From NCBI GenBank assembly GCA_014584395.1, contig JACTMY010000018.1, forward strand, positions 280,342-344,341: a stretch of 64,000 nt of DNA, in the 5' to 3' direction. The stretch is from Planctomycetota bacterium. GTDB lineage: Bacteria > Planctomycetota > Planctomycetia > Gemmatales > HRBIN36. The translations under genes were made by a program, and so were the position numbers. A model generated the notes under the pieces. It had not been told where the DNA came from, made no database searches, and was given only the letters and a program-made list of their open reading frames with translations. Below, piece after piece: positions 46,611-55,042 of the stretch. Position 1 is the stretch's first letter. Each line of letters starts with the position of its first letter.

Positions 46611-46938
46611 GCCATGGTTCAATCCGCTGTACAGTTGGCTTCCGGGGACGATCTTGGGCGTCCTCGCTGGTCTTTGGGGGACCTTGTTGGGCGTCTTGGG
46701 CCCGCGAGGCAAGGCGAAAAGCGTCGTCGTGGGATTGTTTTATGTCTTGCTTATCGCTTCGATCGCGCTGCTGCTGGCGGGGATCCTCGCCTTTGCAACC
46801 GGTCAACCCTATGGCATCTGGTACGGGCTTGGCCTGGCCGGTTTGATTGGCTGCTTTGTCCTCGGCTTCAACAGCATGACCGTGATGCGTATCTACCGCA
46901 TGGCGGAAGAACGCCGCATGAAAGCACAAGATTTGTAA
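46603..46938 (+). CDS. Small membrane protein paired with DUF2089
   Basis: At 111 residues it has three to four predicted membrane segments (LPGTILGVLAGLWGTLLGVL, VVVGLFYVLLIASIALLLAG, YGLGLAGLIGCFVLGFNS) and a basic C-terminus. It overlaps the DUF2089 stop by eight bases, implying coupling. The arrangement, HTH protein plus membrane protein, resembles small regulator and partner pairs, but I know no function. Confidence 0.75.
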   Translation: MTEPWFNPLYSWLPGTILGVLAGLWGTLLGVLGPRGKAKSVVVGLFYVLLIASIALLLAGILAFATGQPYGIWYGLGLAGLIGCFVLGFNSMTVMRIYRMAEERRMKAQDL

Positions 46939-46967
46939 TCCGCAGAACCTCTTGTGAGTGGACCGCC

Positions 46968-48173
46968 ATGACCGCCAACTCGCTAGCAAAAATGTTTACA
47001 CTCATCCTCTTGGGTATGGCATGGGCGGTCTCATTAGTTGTTCCGACCCTGGCCATGCAAGGAATTCACCCATCCGAGCCACACAAAGAGAAAGATGTGT
47101 TGGTGCAGTCCCAGGGGTTCAACGAACTTCAGGATGAATTGGCCCAGCGCATCACCGAAGCTCCTCCAAGACGAATGCAGGCCCCGGGGCTGGCAGGCGC
47201 GATGGGGGGCGCGAGCTTGCGCGTTTTCGCCAACGCCCCGCAAGAAGTGCTCCTGCCGATGCCTCAATGGACCGATGGCCAAGTTCCGATTGGCTATTTC
47301 ATGACATGCACGCCAAACGACGCGGTCGCGGACTATCGGCTCCATCGGTCAGAGCAAGGCAACGCCATGCTCAAGATCAGATTGGCCGGAAAAAAACAAG
47401 AGGTGCGGCTGACCTGGTCCGCCATCGTGCTCGTTTCGCCCCACATCAAGGGCGTGGAGCAGCATTCGCTCGAACCCTATCGCCAGCCTTCGAAGTGCGT
47501 CCAAGCGGATGCGGACGAAATCACAAAGCTCGCGGCTCATCTGTGGCCCGCATCGGGGCAGGCCAGCGACTTCGCCGCGCGGCTTCAACAGCACATTCGC
47601 GGCATGAAGCGCATCCATCCGCCTCGATCGCTCGATGCCTTGAGCATCCTAAAGAGCGGCGAAAATGGCATCTGCACCGCCAACGCCAATCTCGCTGCCG
47701 CCCTGATGCGCGCCAAGGGCATTCCCTGCCGAACGCTCGCGGTGATCCCGCCGATCGCGCAGCGGTTAGAAATGCACCGCATCGTGGCGTATTTCGACAA
47801 GGATCGCTGGCAGCTCTTCGATCCCTCCTCCCTCCATGCCGACATCCCCTGTCAACCTTGGCAAAACCTGATCCTGCATCAAACTACATTTGAGGACGAA
47901 CAAGCGGCGATGAAGCGTCGCATGGGCGTGATGTTAGGTTGTCCCTATGGGCAAGAGATCGAGATGCTCAGTTCTGGGGTGAGCTTGTTCGGGCAGGATT
48001 TCTATTGGACCTTGGCCAAACCGTTGGCGGAATTCAACTCCACGCCAGCGTTGGCCAGCTTGGCGGTCCAAGCATGGGAGCAGTTCTTGGCAACGGGTCA
48101 ATTGACGCCTGGACAGCGGCAAGCCCGATCCGCCCAGTCCGCTGCGGCATTGGCCGAATGTTTGCGGAAGTAA
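46968..48173 (+). CDS. Secreted transglutaminase-like protein
   Basis: This encodes 401 residues with an N-terminal signal peptide (MFTLILLGMAWAVSLVVPTL). The C-terminal half shows a transglutaminase-like triad: C in NGICTANANLAAALMRAKG, H in EMHRIVAYF and D in QLFDPSS. Such domains in bacteria are often peptidases or crosslinkers in the periplasm. The N-terminal half (about 40-230) is beta-rich with no family I recognise. ATG 46968 is chosen; a reading from 46614 would run in a wrong frame over the membrane gene. It follows the DUF2089 pair by 29 bp and could be in the same transcript. Confidence 0.75.
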   Translation: MTANSLAKMFTLILLGMAWAVSLVVPTLAMQGIHPSEPHKEKDVLVQSQGFNELQDELAQRITEAPPRRMQAPGLAGAMGGASLRVFANAPQEVLLPMPQWTDGQVPIGYFMTCTPNDAVADYRLHRSEQGNAMLKIRLAGKKQEVRLTWSAIVLVSPHIKGVEQHSLEPYRQPSKCVQADADEITKLAAHLWPASGQASDFAARLQQHIRGMKRIHPPRSLDALSILKSGENGICTANANLAAALMRAKGIPCRTLAVIPPIAQRLEMHRIVAYFDKDRWQLFDPSSLHADIPCQPWQNLILHQTTFEDEQAAMKRRMGVMLGCPYGQEIEMLSSGVSLFGQDFYWTLAKPLAEFNSTPALASLAVQAWEQFLATGQLTPGQRQARSAQSAAALAECLRK

Positions 48174-48186
48174 TGATGCATTCCAC

Positions 48187-48210
48187 CCCTGCTGGTCGTG
48201 ATGAGCAGGG
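48187..48210. terminator. Weak hairpin between convergent genes
   Basis: CCCTGCT (48187-48193) and AGCAGGG (48204-48210) pair with a 10 nt loop between two convergent stops. No clear T tract follows on either strand. Confidence 0.35.
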
Positions 48211-48230
48211 AAGCGTTCAAGGTTGAACGA

Positions 48231-49556
48231 CTAGGGATACAGGCCGCGCAGCTCCTTCTCCTTGGCGACTTTCTCCACGCCCAAGGTGAGGGCGGCCAGG
48301 CGATTGTTGGAGAACTCTCTTTCCTTGGCCAAATCGCGCACCCGCTTGTACGCATCCACCATCATTTTTTCGAGCCGCGATTGCACGTCTTTTTCCGTCC
48401 AGAAAAGTTGCTGGAGATCTTGCACCCATTCAAAGTAGCTGACGGTCACTCCTCCCGCGTTGCAGAGGATATCGGGGATCACAAAAATCCCGCGCTCATC
48501 CAGAATATCATCGGCTTCGGGAGTCGTGGGGCCGTTGGCGCCTTCGGCCACGATTTTACAGTCGATCAAGCCCGCATTCTCCTTGGTGATGGCGCGCTCC
48601 AGCGCCGCCGGCACCAACACGGTGCAAGGAATGAGCAGCAACTGATGATTGGCGATCGGCTTGCCGCCCGGGAATTCATGGAGCTTCTGGCCGGTCTTCA
48701 TGAAGCGAATCAATTCCTCGATGTCCAAACCCTTTGGATTGTGGATCGAACCGTAGGCATCCCCCGTGGCGAGGATTTTGACCCCGCGTTTGACTAATTC
48801 TTGGCACGTGACGGAACCGACGTTGCCGAATCCTTGCACGACGGCCGTGGCCTTATGGGGATCCAACTGCAATTCCTGCAAGGCCTGCATGATGCAATGG
48901 GTCACCCCTTGGCCCGTGGCTTCGCGCCGGCCCAGGCACCCGCCCAATTCGACGGGTTTGCCGGTCACGATTTCCGGGCAAGCATGGCCGATGCTCATGC
49001 TATACGTGTCCATGATCCAGGCCATAGTTTGCTCATCGGTGCCGACGTCGGGCGCCATAACGTCGACGCGCGGCCCGATGAAGGGCAAGAGTTCTTCCGT
49101 GAAGCGGCGGGTGAGGCGTTCCTTTTCCTTGCGGCTCAAGCGTTGGGGATCGCAGGCGATGCCGCCCTTGCCGCCGCCAAAGGGCAGTCCCAAGAGGCCG
49201 CATTTCCAGCTCATCCACATGGCCAGCGCCGCCACTTCGCCGATGTCCACGTCGGGATGATAACGCAACCCGCCCTTGGCGGGGCCGCTCGTCAGGCTGT
49301 GTTGCACGCGGTATCCTTGAAACACATGGGTTCGGCCATTCTCCAAGGCCACGGGAACGCTAGCCACGAGCGCTCGCTTGGGCAAGCTCAAGCGCTCCAA
49401 CACGCCTTTTTCCACCCGCGACCCTCGGGCCTCCCCCACCTTGATGAGCTGCTCTCGAGCCATCCGAAACACGGGGGATTCATCATACAACGCAAGCGGA
49501 GGGTAAGTGGTCGGTTCTGGCACGAGTGGAACTCCCAAATGACTTGAAAATGACAT
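48231..49556 (-). CDS. gdhA: Glu/Leu/Phe/Val dehydrogenase (glutamate dehydrogenase)
   Basis: This encodes about 441 residues. The dimerisation and substrate motifs (FQGYRVQHSLTSGPAKGGLR, WMSWKCGLLGLPFGGGKGG) and the NAD-domain loop (VVQGFGNVGSVTCQEL) fit glutamate dehydrogenases; the active-site lysine is in PFGGGKGG. It interconverts glutamate and 2-oxoglutarate plus ammonia. ATG 49556 is chosen; an upstream GTG at 49571 is possible. It stands alone on the reverse strand. Confidence 0.92.
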   Translation of the reverse strand: MSFSSHLGVPLVPEPTTYPPLALYDESPVFRMAREQLIKVGEARGSRVEKGVLERLSLPKRALVASVPVALENGRTHVFQGYRVQHSLTSGPAKGGLRYHPDVDIGEVAALAMWMSWKCGLLGLPFGGGKGGIACDPQRLSRKEKERLTRRFTEELLPFIGPRVDVMAPDVGTDEQTMAWIMDTYSMSIGHACPEIVTGKPVELGGCLGRREATGQGVTHCIMQALQELQLDPHKATAVVQGFGNVGSVTCQELVKRGVKILATGDAYGSIHNPKGLDIEELIRFMKTGQKLHEFPGGKPIANHQLLLIPCTVLVPAALERAITKENAGLIDCKIVAEGANGPTTPEADDILDERGIFVIPDILCNAGGVTVSYFEWVQDLQQLFWTEKDVQSRLEKMMVDAYKRVRDLAKEREFSNNRLAALTLGVEKVAKEKELRGLYP

Positions 49557-49785
49557 CCTCGAAGGCGGCACGGTCGGACACGCGCTTCATAGGCCGTGAG
49601 CCAAGTTTAGCCGGTCAGGGAGGGTCTTGGCAACCCCCTGCCAGGCAAGTTCAGTGCAATTGACATGCCATCGCCTTGGCCTTGCCTGCGCCGACTGCTT
49701 CGCGCTACTCAGCCGCGGATGGAATCGCTAGAACAACGTTGAAACCACACGCAAGCTTACGCTATCTTCGGAAAGTGAGTGTTCC

Positions 49786-51180
49786 ATGTCCCATGCCAGC
49801 CTGGCCCAGCGGTTTGCCCATTATGCCTGCCATTTGCGTTTCGATGCGCTGCCCCCCGCCGTCGTCCATGAAACCAAGCGCCGCTTCATCGATTCCTTTG
49901 CCACCGCCGTCGGCGCTTTTCCCTCGGACGCCTTTGCCGTCGCCAAGAAGGCCGCCCAGAAATTCGCCGGCTCGCCGAGCCTGAGCCTCATCGGCGGCGG
50001 CAAGTCCGCCATCGATTGGACCACGTTTGTTAACGGGCTGCTCATTCGTTACCTCGATTTCAACGACACCTACCTTTCCAAGGAACCCGCCCACCCCAGC
50101 GACAACCTGGCCGCCGTCTTGAGCGTCGGCGAATTGGCCCGCTCCCAAGGCAAGGACTTGATCACGGCGGCCGTGCTCGCTTACGAGATTCAGTGCCGGC
50201 TTTGCGACGCCAGCAGTCTGCGAAAAAACGGCATCGACCACGTCACTTACGGCGCCATTTCCTCCTGCCTGGCCGCCTGCCATCTGCTCAAACTGGATGC
50301 CGTGAAAACGACCCACGCCGTCGGCATCGCCGGCGTCTGCAACGCGGCCTTGCGGCAAACCCGCGCCGGGGAAATGAGCATGTGGAAGGGCTGTGCCTTT
50401 GCCAACGCCGCGCGGAATGGCGTCTTTGCCGCTCTGGTTGCCGCCGAGGGCATGACCGGCCCGGCCCCTATCTTCGAGGGCGAATTGGGCATCATGCAGC
50501 TCTTGACGCGGGAAACCTTCACGGTCGCCCCCATGGGCGGCGAGCAGGGGCCTACCGCCAATCCCGATGACTTCATGATCTCCCACACCTACATCAAGTT
50601 TTGGCCCGTCGAGTATCATGCGCAGTCCGCCGTCGATGCCATCCTCCAACTGCGGCCTCAAGTCGGCGACTGGCGGCAAGTCGAACGGATTGACGTCCAC
50701 ACCTTTGATGCCGCCGTCGACATCATCGGCAAGGATCCCGAGAAATACCGTCCCAAGACCCGCGAGACCGCCGACCATAGCATGCCCTATTGCATCGCCG
50801 TGGCCCTCATGGAAGGAGACGTGGGCTTGGACAGCTTCGATGACGCCCATCTGGCCAATGAACCCCTCATCGAACTGACGAATAAGGTCAAACTGCACCG
50901 CGACGCCTCGGCCAATGCTCGCTATCCCAAGGGCATTCCCAACAAACTCACCGTCACCATGAAGAACGGCCAACAGTTCGTCAAGGAAGTGGAATTTCCG
51001 CGCGGCCACGCCTTCAACAAAATGACCGATCAGGAAGTGGAAAAGAAATTCCGGTCGACGGTCGAACCTTACTACGGCAAAGATCGAGCCGCGCAGATGC
51101 TGGAGGGCTTCTGGAAAATGGAATCCCTCGACAGCGTGACCACGATGATCCAGTGGTTCGATCAGCCCAAGAGCATTTAG
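49786..51180 (+). CDS. MmgE/PrpD family protein, probable 2-methylcitrate dehydratase
   Basis: At 464 residues this is a MmgE/PrpD protein. It shows DSFATAVGAFPSD, FVNGLLIRYLDFNDTY, the conserved DNLAAVLSVGEL, LAYEIQCRLCDAS and FWPVEYHAQSAVDAILQLRP. Some members dehydrate 2-methylcitrate, others act on itaconate or cis-aconitate. prpB and prpC lie about 7 kb upstream on the same strand with other genes between, so it could complete the methylcitrate cycle. It is followed by an intergenic region with dispersed repeats. Confidence 0.88.
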   Translation: MSHASLAQRFAHYACHLRFDALPPAVVHETKRRFIDSFATAVGAFPSDAFAVAKKAAQKFAGSPSLSLIGGGKSAIDWTTFVNGLLIRYLDFNDTYLSKEPAHPSDNLAAVLSVGELARSQGKDLITAAVLAYEIQCRLCDASSLRKNGIDHVTYGAISSCLAACHLLKLDAVKTTHAVGIAGVCNAALRQTRAGEMSMWKGCAFANAARNGVFAALVAAEGMTGPAPIFEGELGIMQLLTRETFTVAPMGGEQGPTANPDDFMISHTYIKFWPVEYHAQSAVDAILQLRPQVGDWRQVERIDVHTFDAAVDIIGKDPEKYRPKTRETADHSMPYCIAVALMEGDVGLDSFDDAHLANEPLIELTNKVKLHRDASANARYPKGIPNKLTVTMKNGQQFVKEVEFPRGHAFNKMTDQEVEKKFRSTVEPYYGKDRAAQMLEGFWKMESLDSVTTMIQWFDQPKSI

Positions 51181-51849
51181 GTGCGGGTCACAAGATGCAA
51201 CTCCTGTGTTCTCCACTGACAAACCGTCAGCCGCTTATGGCTGATAGAGATGGTTTGAAAACCGTCCATGGCCTTGAAACGCACTCATGGTCCCTCGCGG
51301 CATCCTATGGTCGTATCCATCTATATTGCTTTAATGTGCGTCGATGATGCTTGCGTTATTGTGATCGTTTCACGGGGGGGTGTGTGAAAACTGCATTACC
51401 AGCCCCAAGCGCGATCGCGGGGCGCTTCACGCCTTTCCACCCCCCTGCGCGCCGGGGCTGCGCACACTCCGAACCCGCCCTGGATACGACTGCGCCCCAC
51501 CCCTGCACGGGTTCGACACCCCCTCGGAACATAATAGGTTGACGAGAGCTGGGAGATGTTGCTCTCCACGACCTTGGAACGAAAGAGAGAGTGGAGACCT
51601 GCCCGGGCGGGGTGGCATGTCAGGAGACCATGCGACAACGAGGGAATTCTGGCCTATGGGGCAGAAGATGAGAATCCATTTGCACTATGCAACATGCTAA
51701 ATTAAAGTGAAGTGCATCGTTTAGGGTGGATGAGATTTCCGGAGCCCGCCTAATAATAATCAGCGATTGATGCGTTATCGCACTTTAATCATCCTTCAAG
51801 CTATGCTGCCTTTCAATCGAATACCACTTGCGATAAAGGTCAATACGAC
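51181..51849. other. Intergenic region with dispersed repeats and possible structured RNA
   Basis: About 670 bases without a supportable gene at the left edge of the accessory island. GTGATCGTTTCACGGG (51361-51376) and AGCCCCAAGCGC (51401-51412) match, in inverted orientation, the repeats near 37.3-37.6 kb. From about 51505 to 51680 several stems can be drawn, such as GAGAGC/GCTCTC near 51544-51566 and GCATG/CATGC near 51615-51633. I cannot assign an RNA family. Confidence 0.5.
51361..51412. repeat. Second copy of the composite dispersed repeat
   Basis: GTGATCGTTTCACGGG at 51361-51376 is an exact reverse complement of 37613-37628. It is followed by AGCCCCAAGCGC at 51401-51412, matching the inverse of the repeats at 37352-37363. 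Order and relative orientation of the two parts agree with the 37 kb copy. Confidence 0.6.
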
Positions 51850-52596
51850 ATGTCGACAATCGCTGAACGAATCACAGAAAAAGCGTTCAAAATACTCGAA
51901 GAGATACCCGAAGGCGTCCGCTATTCCGAACTCGTTCGGCGCATTATCGAACTCGATGGTTCTTTCAAATCAAATACGGTTAACGGAACCATATGGAATC
52001 TCGATGAGCGGTTTCCAGACCGCATTTACAAACCATCGCGCGGCTTATTTCGCTTAACAAAATTCAAGGCCGATGGAACTGATCAGCTCAAGGATGAACT
52101 GGTCCCTAAGCAGCCAAAAAAGTTCAAAGAAGAGGATTTTTATCAGCCGTTTGCCGACTGGCTTGTAAACGAAATGGAAGAATGCACAAAGGCGATCGCT
52201 TTGGGGGGCAACCGATTCCGAGACAAGTGGGGTACGCCTGATGTGATTGGTAAACGAGAGTCAAAGCGAAGCGACATCATTCAAGCGCCCATTGAGATTG
52301 TCTCTGCCGAGATCAAACCCGACATCGCGCAACTTGTCACCGCATTCGGTCAAGCGTGTGCTTATTGCCTGTTCAGTCACAAATCATACCTTGTTGTCTC
52401 GAATAAGGCTCCTGATGATGAGGTTGCACGTCTGGACGCTCTTTGCCAGGTGTTCGGCATCGGCTTCGTCCTGTTCGATTCTGATAGTCCGAAAGACCCT
52501 CGATTTACCATCCGGTCCAGGCCCAGATATCAACAGCCTGACCTATTTTATGCCAATCGATACATGAAGCTGATCGAGGCTGAAATGTTTGCCTGA
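51850..52596 (+). CDS. Helix-turn-helix plus PD-(D/E)XK nuclease-like protein
   Basis: This 248-residue protein is visibly more AT-rich than its neighbours. The N-terminal part (about 1-75) looks like a winged helix (EGVRYSELVRRI, NGTIWNLDERFPDRIYKPSR). The C-terminal domain (about 90-240) has the nuclease pattern TPDVIG, then AEIK at the ExK position, then TAFGQACAYCLFSHKSYLVVS. This suggests a restriction-endonuclease fold, perhaps binding DNA through its N-terminus. AAAGG precedes ATG 51850. It lies just upstream of another nuclease-fold gene, the two making an accessory island. No methyltransferase is adjacent, so a standard restriction-modification system is not shown. Confidence 0.7.
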   Translation: MSTIAERITEKAFKILEEIPEGVRYSELVRRIIELDGSFKSNTVNGTIWNLDERFPDRIYKPSRGLFRLTKFKADGTDQLKDELVPKQPKKFKEEDFYQPFADWLVNEMEECTKAIALGGNRFRDKWGTPDVIGKRESKRSDIIQAPIEIVSAEIKPDIAQLVTAFGQACAYCLFSHKSYLVVSNKAPDDEVARLDALCQVFGIGFVLFDSDSPKDPRFTIRSRPRYQQPDLFYANRYMKLIEAEMFA

Positions 52597-52667
52597 CGCC
52601 AGTGCCGCTGGTTGCCTGCTTTACAGCATCCCCTAACGCAACCCCATAGTTGAGGAGTTCTGAGGAA

Positions 52668-53720
52668 ATGCCATTCAACATGCTTCTTTGGGAGGTGAAG
52701 AACGAAAGCCTTGTTGAGTTGAAAAAGGAGCGTCTTGATAAAGAAACTCGACTCGAGCAGTGGATTGCAGATGATGTCTCTCTCCTCGGTCTTGACCTGC
52801 TTATCATTGGTCGATAAGTGCGGACATCGAGTGGTGGGTACATTGACCTTCTGGCCATCGATCAACAAGGGGACATTGTTTTGCTGGAATTGAAGCGTGG
52901 CCGAACACCACGAGAAATCGTCGCCCAAGCGCTTGATTATGCTTCATGGGTCGTGGAACTCCAACCCAAGCAAGTCGAAGAAATCGCTCAAAAACACTTG
53001 AATAAATCGCTAAGTGAGGCGTTCCAAAAAACGTTCGACACTTTCCTTCCCGAGATAATCAACAACGATCACCGGATCGTCATCGTGGCTTCAGAATTGG
53101 ATGACTCATCGGAACGAATTGTTCAATATCTCTCAGCACGCCACTCCTTGAACATCAACGTCGTGTTCTTCAGTTGCTTTCAGAAAGGCAATCAGGAGTT
53201 CATCGGGCGAGCTTGGCTTCTTGACCCTGAAGAGGATGAAGAACGAACAGAAATGAGGCGAACATCAGCATGGACAGGATTTTGGTTCGTCAATGTCGGT
53301 GAGAATGATTTCCGTAATTGGGACGATTGTGTGAAGTATGGGTTTCTTGCGGCTGGCTGGCGGCCTTTTACTGATCGACTCAAACGACTATCAGTCGGAA
53401 GCAAAGTTTTCGCCTACATGAAAGGCATTGGCTATGTTGGGTATGGGGAAGTAACTCAAGAAGCGCGTCCTGCTAAGGACTTCATCCCCAATAAGCAAAA
53501 CAAATCATTGCTCGAATGCAAACTTTCGGCTGACATGTCGCATCACAAGAACGATTTGGATAAATGTGAGTGGGTCGTTGGTGTGAAATGGATTAAGACG
53601 TTTCCAAGGGAACAGGCCAAAAAGTATTCAGGTATTTTTGCCAACCAGAACATCGTCTGTAAATTGCGCGACCAGAATACGCTGGATTTCCTGCGGCGTG
53701 AATTCAGCGTTCGTGATTGA
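52668..53720 (+). pseudogene. DUF91/NucS-like nuclease gene interrupted by one TAA codon
   Basis: A good ribosome site (GAGGA) precedes ATG 52668, but the frame stops at TAA 52815-52817 after 49 codons. The same frame goes on from GTG 52818 to 53720, so one continuous gene of 351 codons is broken by a single stop. Homologous proteins I know read LLIIGRQV here, so a CAA to TAA change is the simple explanation. The protein would contain a DUF91-type PD-(D/E)XK domain (GGYIDLLAIDQQGDIVLLEL, with ExK in LELKRGR) and a C-terminal EVE/PUA-like domain (TGFWFVNVGENDFRNWDDCV, YMKGIGYVGYGEVT). Reinitiation at GTG 52818 is possible, as is a sequencing error. Confidence 0.68.
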
Positions 53721-54026
53721 GGCCATTGAAGCAAATTCACTGTCTGCAAATGACCATCCCCGCTGCGCCTTCCTCTCTCCCAGGCCATGCGGCTCGCCGC
53801 CAAGTCATCCCTTCTTCGCCTCCTTTCACCCGCAGCGATTGGCCTGCCGCCGAGCGTTTTCCCGCCATCGGCCATTTCTCTGTCCACGATGCCCGTGCCC
53901 CGGCGGTTGAAGCGACATGGGGCGTTGCAGCCGGCGAGGCCGTGGCCCTGTCAAGACAGCCCTTGATCTTGATGAGCTGCGCCGGACATGCCCATGCCGT
54001 CAACCCCTTCGCCAACGGAGGCCGCC
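53721..54026. other. Intergenic region between nuclease remnant and lysozyme gene
   Basis: About 300 bases of higher GC than the nuclease genes, so the base composition changes here, near 53740. An open frame from TTG 53717 and reverse ORFs have no family features. No hairpin or repeat stands out. Confidence 0.4.
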
Positions 54027-54815
54027 ATGCCGAACTTGCAAGACAACAAAACCCGAATGGATGAGTTGGTCAAACACATTAAAAGCCGAGAGGGCTTGGT
54101 GCTCCATTTCTATTGCGATGGCAATGGCTATGTGACGCTGGGCTACGGCTACCTGGTGGATGGCAAAAATCTCGTCGATTCCGCAGGGCAGATCAAGGCG
54201 AAGGAGGCCGCCACGAAGGTGGCCTTTCAGGTGGGGACGGGCGGTCCCGCGGCCACACCGCAACAAGTCGCGGACGATTGGCTGCGGGTCAAGGAGCATT
54301 TCCGCAAAACCCGCTCCGGCTCGGCCAAGGATTACGCCGCCGTCGCCAGGCTGCGCATCACCACGGAGGGGGCCACCGGCCTAAAGGCGGCGGACATCGC
54401 CCGCCGCATCCGCACCCTCCACGACAAACGGCCGGTCACGCGGCAGGTGGATGAGTACATTCAAATGGCGCTGATCGACGCGGGTTACAACCCGGCCGGG
54501 GTATCCCTCTTCAGGGATAAAGCCAGCGGCAAGTCCAATGATTCCTTCCATCCCGACATTCCCAAGATGTTTGACGCCCTCAACCGCAACAGCCCGAATT
54601 TCAACCTGCTGACGGCGCTGGAACTGTTCAAGAGCATCTGGGCCGGGCGCGGCGGGAAATACAAGGAGCGCTATGCCGAGCGGCACGCGCTTCGGGTCGA
54701 ATGGTTTAAGCGCGGCGTCGAGCGGATGATGAGCCAGCCTTCAGGAAAAAGCGGCCCGGCCGCGGCAAAACCCGCCACGGTGGGCAATGCGGTCACCCGC
54801 GCGGCCGCGTTGTAG
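54027..54815 (+). CDS. Phage-type lysozyme-like protein (GH24 pattern)
   Basis: At 262 residues it carries the T4 lysozyme catalytic pattern near the N-terminus: E in SREGLVLHFYCDGNGYVT, then Asp eight residues on and Thr five residues further (E-x8-D-x5-T), followed by LGYGYLVDG. The middle (about 70-150) looks like a helical insertion, and the C-terminus is a Lys/Ala-rich tail (SGKSGPAAAKPATV). No signal peptide is seen; export could use another route. It would cleave peptidoglycan. The ATG at 54027 is preceded by GGAGG (54018-54022). It sits next to the nuclease island, which hints at phage or transferred DNA. Confidence 0.68.
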   Translation: MPNLQDNKTRMDELVKHIKSREGLVLHFYCDGNGYVTLGYGYLVDGKNLVDSAGQIKAKEAATKVAFQVGTGGPAATPQQVADDWLRVKEHFRKTRSGSAKDYAAVARLRITTEGATGLKAADIARRIRTLHDKRPVTRQVDEYIQMALIDAGYNPAGVSLFRDKASGKSNDSFHPDIPKMFDALNRNSPNFNLLTALELFKSIWAGRGGKYKERYAERHALRVEWFKRGVERMMSQPSGKSGPAAAKPATVGNAVTRAAAL

Positions 54816-55042
54816 CCGCCGCGGGAGGGAAGAGCAAACCTGCGGTCGGCTGATTGGCGTGGTCGGGAGACCGTTTCACAACAAAGTTCGCCGGCCCGCT
54901 TGTATCGATCACTTCCTGTCCATCGCTGACCGGCGGTCGTTCATTGACATCCCGACCTGGGCACGTATCTCTAATCTTGATCCGCATTTACGCATCGTGG
55001 GGCCAGCGCCCGCGGGTTGGCCTGACCAGTCAAGGCGACAAC

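Noticed and set aside
51500..51540. tRNA-like TTCGA loop (GGTTCGACACCCC)
   Set aside because: No acceptor stem, anticodon arm or cloverleaf could be built around it.
53717..54064. Open frame starting at TTG 53717
   Set aside because: No ribosome site, no family pattern, and it runs into the lysozyme start.
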